Shown: piece after piece, positions 16,377 to 24,763 of the stretch | Layout of the letters: every line of letters starts with the position of its first letter | Position numbering within the stretch: position 1 is the stretch's first letter | Assembly (NCBI RefSeq): GCF_006149005.1 | Contig: NZ_VBSL01000001.1 | Span: 620,001-684,000 of the forward strand | Length of the DNA stretch: 64,000 bases | DNA from: Larkinella sp. C7 | GTDB taxonomy: Bacteria; Bacteroidota; Bacteroidia; Cytophagales; Spirosomataceae | Reading direction: 5' to 3' | Program-made: the position numbers and the translations under genes | The notes under the pieces: generated by a model | The model's database searches: none | What the model was told of the DNA's origin: nothing | What the model saw: the letters and a program-made list of their open reading frames with translations, nothing else

Positions 16377-17225
16377 ATGACTTTCTTTAAAATCAGCCTT
16401 CTATTCGGCCTGTTTTTACCCCTAACGGGCCACGCTCAAGTTGTTACGCCAGACACCCTGAAACCGGCGGCAGCCGTTGACTCGGTCGCGTCGGATTCTA
16501 CCGCCCGCCTGAAAAAAGAGGAAGCAGCCAAGGCGGCACCCGTCGCAGCCAGCGATCCCACGGGTTTTCACTACAAAATTACGGCCGACGGCACCGTGAC
16601 TGCCGGGAACGTCAACCGGGCGTTGATTCAGGTCGGCGGAGCGTTCGACTGGGCGGTGAGTCAGCTTTTCCGGTTCGCCAGCAACCCATCTTTTGCCTAC
16701 GGACGCCAGAACCAGCAGTTGAATGAACGGGAAATTCTGGCCGATTTTCGCACGACTTACCTCCACGAACGCAAGTTTTATTACCTCGGTTTTGGGGCCG
16801 TCGAAATCAGCAACCTCCGCAAAATCCACCAGCGGCTCACCGGCGGAGCAGGCGTTGGCTACAAACTGCTCAGTCGCAAGAACGCCTACCTGTCCGTTAC
16901 CAATGTGCTGTTATACGAATACACGGATTTCATCACCAACTCGGCTGAGGTGCAGGATGTCAACGTGTTACGAAATTCTACGCGGATTTTTGGGGAATAC
17001 CAGTGGGATCAGGGCCGGTATTCGATCAGCCACACGGTTTTTATGCAACCGGCCCTTAACCAGCCCAACCTCCGCTGGAACGGCAATCTGGCTTTTCAAA
17101 TCCGGCTGACCTCGCTCATCGGCGTACGCACGGCGGTTCAGAATTCGTATGAAAGTGTGGTGGCCGCGGGGCGGAAAAACAACGATTTCCGGTGGACAAC
17201 GGGCCTGGTACTGGAGGTAAAATGA
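16377..17225 (+). CDS. DUF481-like outer-membrane protein
   Basis: About 282 residues. ATG 16377 gives a signal peptide (MTFFKISLLFGLFLPLTGHAQ). After a low-complexity linker (PAAAVDSVASDSTARLKKEE) the rest alternates aromatic and polar residues, as in a beta-barrel: SQLFRFASNPSFAYGRQNQQ, REILADFRTTYLHERKFYYL, GAGVGYKLLSRKNAYLS, ending in the typical terminal strand WTTGLVLEVK. It resembles the DUF481 group of outer-membrane barrels, for which no firm function is known. Divergent from the oxidoreductase gene. Confidence 0.72.
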   Translation: MTFFKISLLFGLFLPLTGHAQVVTPDTLKPAAAVDSVASDSTARLKKEEAAKAAPVAASDPTGFHYKITADGTVTAGNVNRALIQVGGAFDWAVSQLFRFASNPSFAYGRQNQQLNEREILADFRTTYLHERKFYYLGFGAVEISNLRKIHQRLTGGAGVGYKLLSRKNAYLSVTNVLLYEYTDFITNSAEVQDVNVLRNSTRIFGEYQWDQGRYSISHTVFMQPALNQPNLRWNGNLAFQIRLTSLIGVRTAVQNSYESVVAAGRKNNDFRWTTGLVLEVK

Positions 17226-17320
17226 CCGGTATTGTTGGTAACCATCCACAAACCGCTTATCTTTTCCACTTTCGTGAACTCACCCACACTATACGTAACT
17301 GCCCCCACAGGCCCATTTTC

Positions 17321-17848
17321 ATGAATTTGAACCAATCCTACACGGACTACCTACAGCACACGTCGGCTTCGGCGCGGCCTTTTCCGGCGGCCTGTCTGGA
17401 AGTGTTTTTGCTCGACCAGGCTCAGGATCGTCAGCACCGGCGCGAAGTGGACAGACTGAACGAATTCGCCGAGGTTTTTGACTGGAAACTTACCCGCGAC
17501 TACGAAAAGGCGCTCAATGACGGCTACACGCTCATCGTTTCGAACGCAGCCCGGTCGATTCTGTGGGTCAGCCACCGGTTTCTGGCCATGACGGGCTACA
17601 CCCCCACGGAAGTCATTGGCCGGACACCCCGGTTTTTGCAGGGACCCAATACCGACCCCGCCCGTATCCGTGAGCTATCGAACGATCTGGCGCTGGCCCA
17701 ATGTACCAAACGTACCCAACCCATTTTTCAACGGCTTGTCAATTACCGAAAAGGCGGTTCGCCGTATCTCTGCGACATTGAAATTGACCCGATCTGGAAC
17801 AGGCAGGGGGAGCTGACCCACTACATTGCTCTCGAAAAAGAGGTGTAA
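17321..17848 (+). CDS. LOV-like PAS domain protein lacking the photoactive Cys
   Basis: About 175 residues from ATG 17321 (MNLNQSYTDYL); longer frames upstream run into the preceding gene. A short N-terminal helix region (AQDRQHRREVDRLNEFAEVF) precedes one PAS domain: IVSNAARSILWVSHRFLAMT, GYTPTEVIGRTPRFLQGPNT, LVNYRKGGSPYLCDIEIDPI, GELTHYIALEKEV. The order and spacing match LOV domains (GRNCRFLQG in the family), but here the flavin-adduct Cys position is Pro (GRTPRFLQG). It is probably a light-insensitive or redox-type single-domain PAS sensor, with no output domain. The partner is unknown. Confidence 0.82.
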   Translation: MNLNQSYTDYLQHTSASARPFPAACLEVFLLDQAQDRQHRREVDRLNEFAEVFDWKLTRDYEKALNDGYTLIVSNAARSILWVSHRFLAMTGYTPTEVIGRTPRFLQGPNTDPARIRELSNDLALAQCTKRTQPIFQRLVNYRKGGSPYLCDIEIDPIWNRQGELTHYIALEKEV

Positions 17849-17866
17849 AAGACGGGACAAAACCGC

Positions 17867-20335
17867 TTATTTCACCTCAAAAACCGCCTTTCCAACACCC
17901 GGTCGGCCGTCGGTCGAAGCGCCTTCGGCCACCACCCGAACCGGGGTGCGGGCATCGGATGCAAAAAAGGTAAGCCGGGCTTTCCCATCATCTCCGGTTT
18001 GGATCATCGGCGCCCAGTGCAGGGTCGACCGGAAATCCGGCCGGACGTGCTCGGGTTTGGGTTCGTCGTAACGCGGGGCATAAAACGCCCGGACGGCCTG
18101 ATACCCCGGCACCACCGCCACCAGCGTTCCGGGCGACTTGTCCTTGGTGTAGTCATAATCCGGTGAGCCGCGTTTGGTATACACGGCAATCGCTCCGCCA
18201 CTCGCCCGGCTACCGAAGATCGTGGCCGAAGCGCCTTTCAGCACGTCGATGGACTCCACATCATACACCGACACCGTCAGGATACTTTCTTTGGAAACCG
18301 GCATGCCGTCGATGAGAAACAGCGGTTCGACCACCCCCGCAAAATTGGCGGCACCGCGAATCTGAACGGTTGGATTCATGGCACTGCCCGATACGTTGAC
18401 GCCCGCAACCCGTCCCCGCAGCATGTCCAGCACCGTCATGGCTCCGCCCGTCATGGTTTGATCCACTTTGATGGTATTGCTGGCCTGCCCGTAAATTTTC
18501 CGGGAGTCCGTGGGAGCTTCCCGCTTTTTACGAACCGTTACTTCTTTCAGTAAAATCTCCCGGTTTCGCCGGATTTGCTTTTCAATTTCCTGGTATTCCT
18601 TCACGTGTTTCAAGTAATCGGCCAGTTCATCCCGCTGGAAAACCAGGGGGTTGTACGGTATTTTCGTCAGCTTCACCGTTGGTTTGACGAGGTTATCGAG
18701 TTGAATTTCCACATTTCGATTATTCTTGCCCATCACCGCCTGAATCATCACCCGCGTCGAATCCTGAAACGACAGGCCGTATACGCCGAAACGACCGTTT
18801 TCGTCCGCTTCGCCCGACAGGATGTCACGGCTGCTATCGGGCTGCATCACCAGCACCGTCAACGTGACTTTGCCGGGCGTTTTCTGGTTGGGCCGAACCA
18901 CCCGGCCCGACAGCGTCAGCCCCTGTTCGATCAGATACTGCGGAGCCGGATAGGTTTCCTGCAATACCTCTTTCCAGACAAACCGACGCCAGCCCTGGGT
19001 CATCATCAGCACATCCAGATCCGGCAACCGCTCTTTGTTCGCGGGATCGAAATAATAACCGGGTTGCTCCACGCTGCCTTTCAGGTCGGAGTTGAGCAGC
19101 AGATGAGACACCAGATCGGCGGCATACGGTTCTTTGTCCGGCACCTGGCCGGCATCGGTGGCCGCCAGCGCAAGGTTGGCCCGGACCGGCTTTCCCGACT
19201 CATCCGTCACGGAAACGTCCAACTCCACTTTCTCGCGCGGACTGAACGTGGGTTTAGACGGTTTTACGTGAATGGTCAGGCGGTTATTTTTTTCGATAAA
19301 AATGAGTCGCTCACAAACCGGCTGGTTGGCTTCGTCAAACAAGGTCAACTGCGAAATGCCTTCGGGGAACAATTGCCGGGGAATCTGGACCACGACGGCC
19401 TTTTTCGTGACCTCCCCCTGCGCTGCCTGAACGGCTTTCCCCCGCGATTGTGCAATCACGGTAAACCGCCCCTGAGCGCTGGCCGGTTTGTTGTTCCGGA
19501 CGTAGATGCGCACATTTTCGCGGTTGGTGATGTTATCGACCACCATCATATACCCTTCCGGCTGGGCGGCTGGCAACGGATATTGATGCGTACTGCCATC
19601 GCCGAGTTTAACAAAAGCCGTATAGGTCTGACCGGTTTCCGGTTTGATCGAAAAATAACCCATGCCCAGGTGTTTGGTCGAAAAACCGGTGACCGTATCG
19701 CCCGCCGAACTCAGCACAAAACCGGATGTTTCCAGCCCTTTTCCCGCCGGACTCACCATTTTGAAAGCCACCCGCCCCTCGATTCCGTTCACCAACTGGC
19801 CTCCTTCCGGAAAAAACTGCACATCCGGTTGCAGCGAACCCGGCGAAGTGGTCATGGCCTGAACAGGTCCAACATCGGTCCGTAACAGCGTCAGCGGTTT
19901 GCTGAAAAAATAGTCTTCCGGAAAGTTCCGCATCCAGCCCGTGTAGGCCCGCAGCAAATAGGCACCCGACGGCAACGAGTCGCCCAGGGCAATATCTCCG
20001 GTGGCATATCCGTTTTCTGCTTTTAAAATTCGGTGAACCACCACTTTCTGGCTCTCGATTTGCAGCAGGTCCACATACAGAACCTTGCTGACAGAATCGG
20101 CCAAATGCGACGGCCCATCGAACAAATAGCCTTTCAGCCAGATCGTTTCGCCAACGGTATAATACGGTTTGTCGGTCTGAACGTAGACTTTTTCTTTCGG
20201 GTAGGCCGTATTGAACGCCTGTAGCCGTTCGACCAGGTAGACCGGAAAGGTGTCATCGGCCAAACTGAAGGCCAGCAAAACCGATGCGGCTACAAACCAT
20301 CCCATACGTCGAATCGAAGCACTTAGTAGATTCAT
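17867..20335 (-). CDS. Exported MG2-like/TonB-plug domain protein without a beta-barrel
   Basis: 822 residues with an N-terminal signal (GWFVAASVLLAFSLADD). Residues ~45-135 (YPKEKVYVQTDKPYYTVGET, IWLKGYLFDG) resemble the MG2 macroglobulin domain. Further Ig-like segments follow, including an A2M-like stretch (FSPREKVELDVSVTDESGKP). At ~640-740 lies a SusC-type TonB plug: LDMLRGRVAGVNVSGSAMNP, IRGAANFAGVVEPLFLIDGM and VESIDVLKGASATIFGSRAS. The end (APMIQTGDDGKARLTFFASD) again looks macroglobulin-like. No outer-membrane barrel follows the plug. Proteins of this composition occur in Bacteroidota; the role is unknown, and surface or periplasmic protein interaction is inference. Confidence 0.85.
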   Translation of the reverse strand: MNLLSASIRRMGWFVAASVLLAFSLADDTFPVYLVERLQAFNTAYPKEKVYVQTDKPYYTVGETIWLKGYLFDGPSHLADSVSKVLYVDLLQIESQKVVVHRILKAENGYATGDIALGDSLPSGAYLLRAYTGWMRNFPEDYFFSKPLTLLRTDVGPVQAMTTSPGSLQPDVQFFPEGGQLVNGIEGRVAFKMVSPAGKGLETSGFVLSSAGDTVTGFSTKHLGMGYFSIKPETGQTYTAFVKLGDGSTHQYPLPAAQPEGYMMVVDNITNRENVRIYVRNNKPASAQGRFTVIAQSRGKAVQAAQGEVTKKAVVVQIPRQLFPEGISQLTLFDEANQPVCERLIFIEKNNRLTIHVKPSKPTFSPREKVELDVSVTDESGKPVRANLALAATDAGQVPDKEPYAADLVSHLLLNSDLKGSVEQPGYYFDPANKERLPDLDVLMMTQGWRRFVWKEVLQETYPAPQYLIEQGLTLSGRVVRPNQKTPGKVTLTVLVMQPDSSRDILSGEADENGRFGVYGLSFQDSTRVMIQAVMGKNNRNVEIQLDNLVKPTVKLTKIPYNPLVFQRDELADYLKHVKEYQEIEKQIRRNREILLKEVTVRKKREAPTDSRKIYGQASNTIKVDQTMTGGAMTVLDMLRGRVAGVNVSGSAMNPTVQIRGAANFAGVVEPLFLIDGMPVSKESILTVSVYDVESIDVLKGASATIFGSRASGGAIAVYTKRGSPDYDYTKDKSPGTLVAVVPGYQAVRAFYAPRYDEPKPEHVRPDFRSTLHWAPMIQTGDDGKARLTFFASDARTPVRVVAEGASTDGRPGVGKAVFEVK

Positions 20336-20418
20336 TTAGTAGTTTTTCGAAATAATGTGGTAAAAAAACAAATACTCGCTCATAAATTAGCAATCTTAAT
20401 GGCCACTAACCCTAAATA

Positions 20419-21069
20419 ATGACAAAGCCCACTCTTAAAACCGCGCTTGTTGTTGGAGCGACTGGTCTTGTTGGAAATGTATTGACCCATCGCCTGCTGG
20501 ATTCTTCGGCCTACGAAAAAGTAAAAGTGCTGGTCCGGCATTCGTTAGGGTGGCAACACCCCCGTTTACAGGAAATCCAGTATGATTTTGATCATCCGAA
20601 CGGTTTGCTGGTGCAGGCCGACGACATTTTTTGCTGCCTCGGCACCACCATGAAAAAGGCGGGGTCCAAAGATGCTTTTCGAAAAATTGATTATAAATAT
20701 CCATTAGACGTTGCGCAACGGGCTTTGGTCAACCGGGCGAAGCAATTTTTTTTAGTTTCTTCGATGGGAGCCAATCCGGATTCGTCGATTTTCTACAACC
20801 GCGTCAAGGGCGAACTGGAACGTGACCTGGCCGCCCTGAACTATCCGGCCCTGTTTATTTTCCGGCCTTCCCTCCTGCTCGGCGACCGCAATGAATTCCG
20901 GTTGGGCGAACGCATTGGGGAAGGGTTGATGAAGTTGCTCAATCCCCTGATTCCCGCCAAGTACAAAGGCATCCGGGTAGAAAGCGTGGCCAACGCCATG
21001 TTTCAGAAAGCCCAGGAAGGACTGACCGGGAAGCACATCATCGAATCGGATCAGTTGCAGAATTACTAA
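20419..21069 (+). CDS. NAD(P)-binding SDR-type oxidoreductase (HTATIP2/TIP30-like)
   Basis: 216 residues. The atypical short-chain dehydrogenase fold opens with ALVVGATGLVGNVLTHRLLD (dinucleotide loop GATGLVG), then DIFCCLGTTMKKAGSKDAFR (TIP30-like CLGTT motif), FFLVSSMGANPDSSIFYNRV with catalytic Ser, and YNRVKGE (Tyr-x-x-x-Lys), then FRPSLLLGDR. The catalytic Tyr and Lys are present. Substrate unknown. The next gene starts 3 bases after its stop, so the two are almost certainly co-transcribed. Confidence 0.88.
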   Translation: MTKPTLKTALVVGATGLVGNVLTHRLLDSSAYEKVKVLVRHSLGWQHPRLQEIQYDFDHPNGLLVQADDIFCCLGTTMKKAGSKDAFRKIDYKYPLDVAQRALVNRAKQFFLVSSMGANPDSSIFYNRVKGELERDLAALNYPALFIFRPSLLLGDRNEFRLGERIGEGLMKLLNPLIPAKYKGIRVESVANAMFQKAQEGLTGKHIIESDQLQNY

Positions 21070-21072
21070 CCT

Positions 21073-22998
21073 ATGCACGCTCCTTCCCTGATTCTGTACG
21101 GCCAGCCCGAGCCGCTGCCGGAAGCCCGTATGCTCCGCGCCGGGCCGCTGACGATGCGGTATGAACACGGTTTTCTGCGGTACATCCGCCTGGGCAACCA
21201 CGAAGTTCTCCGACTGATTTACCACGCCGTCCGCGACCCCAACTGGGCCACGGCCCCGATGGTGATTGAAGACGAAACCATTGACCAACGGGCCGATTCG
21301 TTTCATATTCGTTACACCAGCGTGTGCCGGAACGAAACCGTCCACCTGCGCTGGCAGTGCGAAATCATCGGCGAACCGGACGGAACGATCCAATTCAATA
21401 TCGACGGCGAAGCCCTTGCCGACTTCCAGCGCAACCGCGCCGGTTTCTGCATCCTGCATCCCATTCCCGAATGTGCCGGCCAGCCCTGCACCCTCACGCA
21501 CCCCGACGGCAGCCAGACGGTCGCTCCGTTTCCGGAAGGGATCAGCCCCCACCAGCCTTTTCTGAACATTCGGGAGATGCAGTGGCCGGTTTCCAACGAC
21601 GGCTCGGCGGTTTTGTGGTTTGTAGGCGATGTTTTCGAAACCGAGGACCAGCGCAACTGGACCGATGCTTCGTATAAAACGTATTGTACGCCCCTTTCGC
21701 GTGCGTTTCCGGTGCTGCTCCAAACCGGTGATACCCTCCAGCAATCGGTTGAACTCCGGCTGGTCGGTTCGTTTTCCAGCCCGCTGGATATAGAATCCAA
21801 TCCCTCCGAAACCGTTCTTACCTTTGATTCTGAAACGCTTCCACTGCCCGCCATCGGGCTGGGTGCCAACCCGGAAGCGCTGACGGATTCGACGGTGCGT
21901 CTGCTCAAAGAAGCCCGCTTCCATCACCTGCGCGTGGAAGTTAACTTTCAGCACCACGACTGGCACGGGACTTTCCGGAAAGCCGTCGACGATGCGATTC
22001 TGCTGGATTTAAAGCTCGAATTGGTTTTGATTTTCAACCAGTTGGCCAATTACGAGCTGTACAGTTTTTTGAAAGAACCGGTCGACCCGTCGCTGGTTTA
22101 TTCCGTAACGGTTCTCAGTAATTTTGCCAAATCCACCCCGGCGACGTTGTTGCATGAAGTGACGTCGCCCATTCGTCAGGCTTTTCCCGATGCGCAGATC
22201 GGGGCGGGAACCAACGCTTTTTTTGTGGCCGTCAACCGGCAAACGCCACCACTCGAAACCGTCGATTTCCTCAGCTACGCCATCAGCCCACAAGCCCACG
22301 CGGTTGATCATCTGACGCTGATGGAAAATACCACGGCCCAACCCGACACCGTCCGGGATGCCCGGCACTGGACGCCGAACGTTCACGTTTCGCCCGTCAC
22401 GCTGCGACCGCGTTTCAATCCCGACGCAACCGGCGACGATGCCGATTCGGCGAGTCATCAGATGCCTTTTTCGACAGATCCCCGGCAAATGTCGCTGTTC
22501 GGAGCCGCCTGGACGCTAGCCAGTCTGAAAGGGCTGATTCAGGCCAAAGCGCGTTCCGTTACCTATTACGAAACCGTAGGGGAAGAAGGTATTGTACAGG
22601 GCGATTATCCGTCGGCTTACCCCAATCAGTTCTTTGCCGAAGCCGGTATGGTTTTTCCGCTGTACTGGATTTTTCGATTCGCAAACGGTTTTCGGGAAGG
22701 CAGGGTGATGCCGACCACCAGCAGCCAGCCGTTTAAGATTGAAGCCCTGTGTCTGCAAAAAGACGACAAAGCGATCTTAATCCTGGCCAACCTGACCGAA
22801 GAACCGCAAACGGTTTCGGCTCCGATGACCCGGACCGTCAGGGTGCGGACGCTGGACGAATCCTCATTCAGGGAAGCCTGTTTTTCGCCGGAATCCTTTT
22901 GGAAAGCGTCGGGCGAAAGTCTCATTCCTGAGAATAATGAGCGGTTGCGGTTTAGCTTACCCCCATATGCAACGATTTTCGCGGAATGGGAGCGTTAG
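21073..22998 (+). CDS. D-apionate lactonase-like protein
   Basis: 641 residues, no signal peptide. From memory of the family, it resembles D-apionate lactonase (ApnL) of apiose catabolism: an N-terminal domain (LPEARMLRAGPLTMRYEHGF, then RYIRLGNHEVLRLIYHAVRD), the conserved stretch FETEDQRNWTDASYKTY at about residue 195, a TIM-barrel middle domain (HHLRVEVNFQHHDW; ITHNP-like end strands are not clear) and a C-terminal beta domain. No other apn genes are visible nearby, so the true substrate may be another sugar lactone. It follows the SDR gene by 3 bases and its stop overlaps that of the convergent lipoprotein gene (22995-22998). Confidence 0.68.
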   Translation: MHAPSLILYGQPEPLPEARMLRAGPLTMRYEHGFLRYIRLGNHEVLRLIYHAVRDPNWATAPMVIEDETIDQRADSFHIRYTSVCRNETVHLRWQCEIIGEPDGTIQFNIDGEALADFQRNRAGFCILHPIPECAGQPCTLTHPDGSQTVAPFPEGISPHQPFLNIREMQWPVSNDGSAVLWFVGDVFETEDQRNWTDASYKTYCTPLSRAFPVLLQTGDTLQQSVELRLVGSFSSPLDIESNPSETVLTFDSETLPLPAIGLGANPEALTDSTVRLLKEARFHHLRVEVNFQHHDWHGTFRKAVDDAILLDLKLELVLIFNQLANYELYSFLKEPVDPSLVYSVTVLSNFAKSTPATLLHEVTSPIRQAFPDAQIGAGTNAFFVAVNRQTPPLETVDFLSYAISPQAHAVDHLTLMENTTAQPDTVRDARHWTPNVHVSPVTLRPRFNPDATGDDADSASHQMPFSTDPRQMSLFGAAWTLASLKGLIQAKARSVTYYETVGEEGIVQGDYPSAYPNQFFAEAGMVFPLYWIFRFANGFREGRVMPTTSSQPFKIEALCLQKDDKAILILANLTEEPQTVSAPMTRTVRVRTLDESSFREACFSPESFWKASGESLIPENNERLRFSLPPYATIFAEWER

Positions 22999-24233
22999 AA
23001 CGCATTTACAATTTCCGCTAACGTCACTCCCAGCCATTGCCGCGCCATTTTGTCGAGTTGCGGCTCATCACCCTGGATGTGCAGCGTCGTGTGCGTATGC
23101 GTCAGGCGACCACCGGGCGCGAGCGCAGCAGCGGGCGATGAGCTTTCCAGTTCGTAGAATTTTCCCATCTGCGGCTGGCCCGGTTTCATCGGCCCGTCGT
23201 TGTAGGCATTGGCAACATCCCCCGCATACGGTTCTTTCTGAATTTCCCAGGCCGAATTGACGTAGTCGCGGTTGGACGGATCGAACGTAAATGTGACCAG
23301 CGTGAGGGTTTGGGAACCGGGATCGTAGCTGCCGAGCCGGTTTTTGACGCGGGCGGGCGGCACCCCGATTTTACCGCGCGCATCGGCATCTGCCTTAAAG
23401 AAAGCCACGCTGTCGTTCACCACCAGCCGCGACGCCGGTATTTTGCCAAAATAACTGTCGTTGATGGCCTGCCCCGGGCCGGGTTGAAACGGCACCACAA
23501 TCGTGGCTTCCGGCGACGCGTTGAACATGCCCAGAATCCAGACCGACAAGAGCCCTTTTTCTTTCGTCCAGGGCTCTTTTCCGGTGTTGATCAGGGTATT
23601 GACGGATTCGACCCCCACGATCTTCAGCGAGTCGTTTAAAAACGCGCCCGTTGCGCCCAGGATCTGACTGATCTGCTCCGCGCGCAACAGCCGGACTTCA
23701 CGCTCCACACCGACACTAAACTTTGTCCCGGTATAATTCGTCAGTTCAAAGGCTTTCGTAAACCGGGCCGAACGCGCATCTTTCGACGCCAGCACGAACG
23801 GTTCGGAGTCGATGGCTGCGGGCGTTTGCCAGTCGTCACCGGTAAATTTTGCACCTGGTTTGAAATAAATGGCAAATTGTCCACCTTCCGGCCCCAGCCA
23901 GAAGCGGTCTTCTCCGCCGAACGCATTCATGTGCGGCAGTAATTTCCCCGACTGAATCAGCTCGCGGTTAATCCAGCCGTAGCTCGTTTCACCATCGGCG
24001 GTGCTGGTCATGATCCGTCCCTGATACGCCGGACAGATGAGAACCTGGGATTTACCATCTTGAAGGATCACTAAATCGGGGTGGTATTGCTGGAGAAAAG
24101 CTGCGTCGGAAGCAAACATGCGGGTTTGGGTGGTATCGGTTGGGGATGTTTTTTCTTCGTTGGAAGAGGTCGATTGGCAGGACAGCGCGCCCGCCAGGAA
24201 GGGTAAAACTACCCAAAGACTCACTTTTTTCAT
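22995..24233 (-). CDS. DUF6786-like lipoprotein
   Basis: 412 residues. A lipoprotein signal (VLPFLAGALSCQSTSS, Cys at about 19) predicts membrane anchoring after processing by Lgt. The body has DLVILQDGKSQVLICPAYQG, RIMTSTADGETSYGWINREL, MNAFGGEDRFWLGPEGGQF and, near the end, GRLTHTHTTLHIQGDE. The pattern resembles the DUF6786 family of secreted Bacteroidota proteins, whose fold may be galactose-mutarotase-like; that assignment is from memory and moderate. It converges with the apionate-lactonase-like gene, and a joint role in sugar use is possible but unproven. Confidence 0.7.
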   Translation of the reverse strand: MKKVSLWVVLPFLAGALSCQSTSSNEEKTSPTDTTQTRMFASDAAFLQQYHPDLVILQDGKSQVLICPAYQGRIMTSTADGETSYGWINRELIQSGKLLPHMNAFGGEDRFWLGPEGGQFAIYFKPGAKFTGDDWQTPAAIDSEPFVLASKDARSARFTKAFELTNYTGTKFSVGVEREVRLLRAEQISQILGATGAFLNDSLKIVGVESVNTLINTGKEPWTKEKGLLSVWILGMFNASPEATIVVPFQPGPGQAINDSYFGKIPASRLVVNDSVAFFKADADARGKIGVPPARVKNRLGSYDPGSQTLTLVTFTFDPSNRDYVNSAWEIQKEPYAGDVANAYNDGPMKPGQPQMGKFYELESSSPAAALAPGGRLTHTHTTLHIQGDEPQLDKMARQWLGVTLAEIVNAF

Positions 24234-24319
24234 TATTTGGCTTAGGATTTGTCAGAATTTTCCGAAATTAACCACTTCTTATTCACTTCCCGAAAACCTC
24301 ATTTAATCTTTCTCCGAAT

Positions 24320-24760
24320 ATGACCTTCGAGGCAACCATTCGCCCGGCTGATTATCAGGATGTTGGAACGCTTTACCGTTTCATTTGCGAACTGGAAGAA
24401 ACCCAACTCAATGCGGTGGCGTTTCGGGCGGTATTTCAACGGAACCTCACCGACAAACGGGTGCATTATTTAGTCGCGGAAGTCAACGAAGATATTGTTG
24501 GTTTCATTAGCTGCCACGTGCAATACCTGCTGCACCATACCGGCAAAGTGGGCGAAATTCAGGAGTTGTACGTGATGCCGGAATACCGCAACCAGCAGAT
24601 TGGCCGCCAACTCGTTGCCGCGATGGAACAACTCGCCGAAGCCCACGGCTTTGTCAATCTCGAAGTGACGGCCAACCAGAAACGGACGCACACGCACCGG
24701 TTTTACCAGCAACTGACGTTCCGGCCCTCGCATTTCAAGTTTGTGAAGGAGTTTCAGTAG
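24320..24760 (+). CDS. GNAT family N-acetyltransferase
   Basis: 146 residues. Core: IVGFISCHVQYLLHHTGKVG, then EIQELYVMPEYRNQQIGRQL, where RNQQIGR is the acetyl-CoA loop, then the RFYQQLTF motif near the C-terminus. The substrate is not predictable. A single gene divergent from the lipoprotein gene; it converges with the primase-like gene with only 3 bases between stops. Confidence 0.88.
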   Translation: MTFEATIRPADYQDVGTLYRFICELEETQLNAVAFRAVFQRNLTDKRVHYLVAEVNEDIVGFISCHVQYLLHHTGKVGEIQELYVMPEYRNQQIGRQLVAAMEQLAEAHGFVNLEVTANQKRTHTHRFYQQLTFRPSHFKFVKEFQ

Positions 24761-24763
24761 GAC

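Noticed and set aside
18575-19885. Long open frame (436 codons) on the plus strand
   Set aside because: It is antisense to the strongly supported MG2/TonB-plug gene; the composition is His/Arg/Gln-rich without any motif, as expected for a shadow frame in GC-rich DNA.
20752-21966. Open frame of 404 codons on the minus strand
   Set aside because: It runs across two well-supported plus-strand genes (SDR and lactonase-like) and has no recognisable motif.
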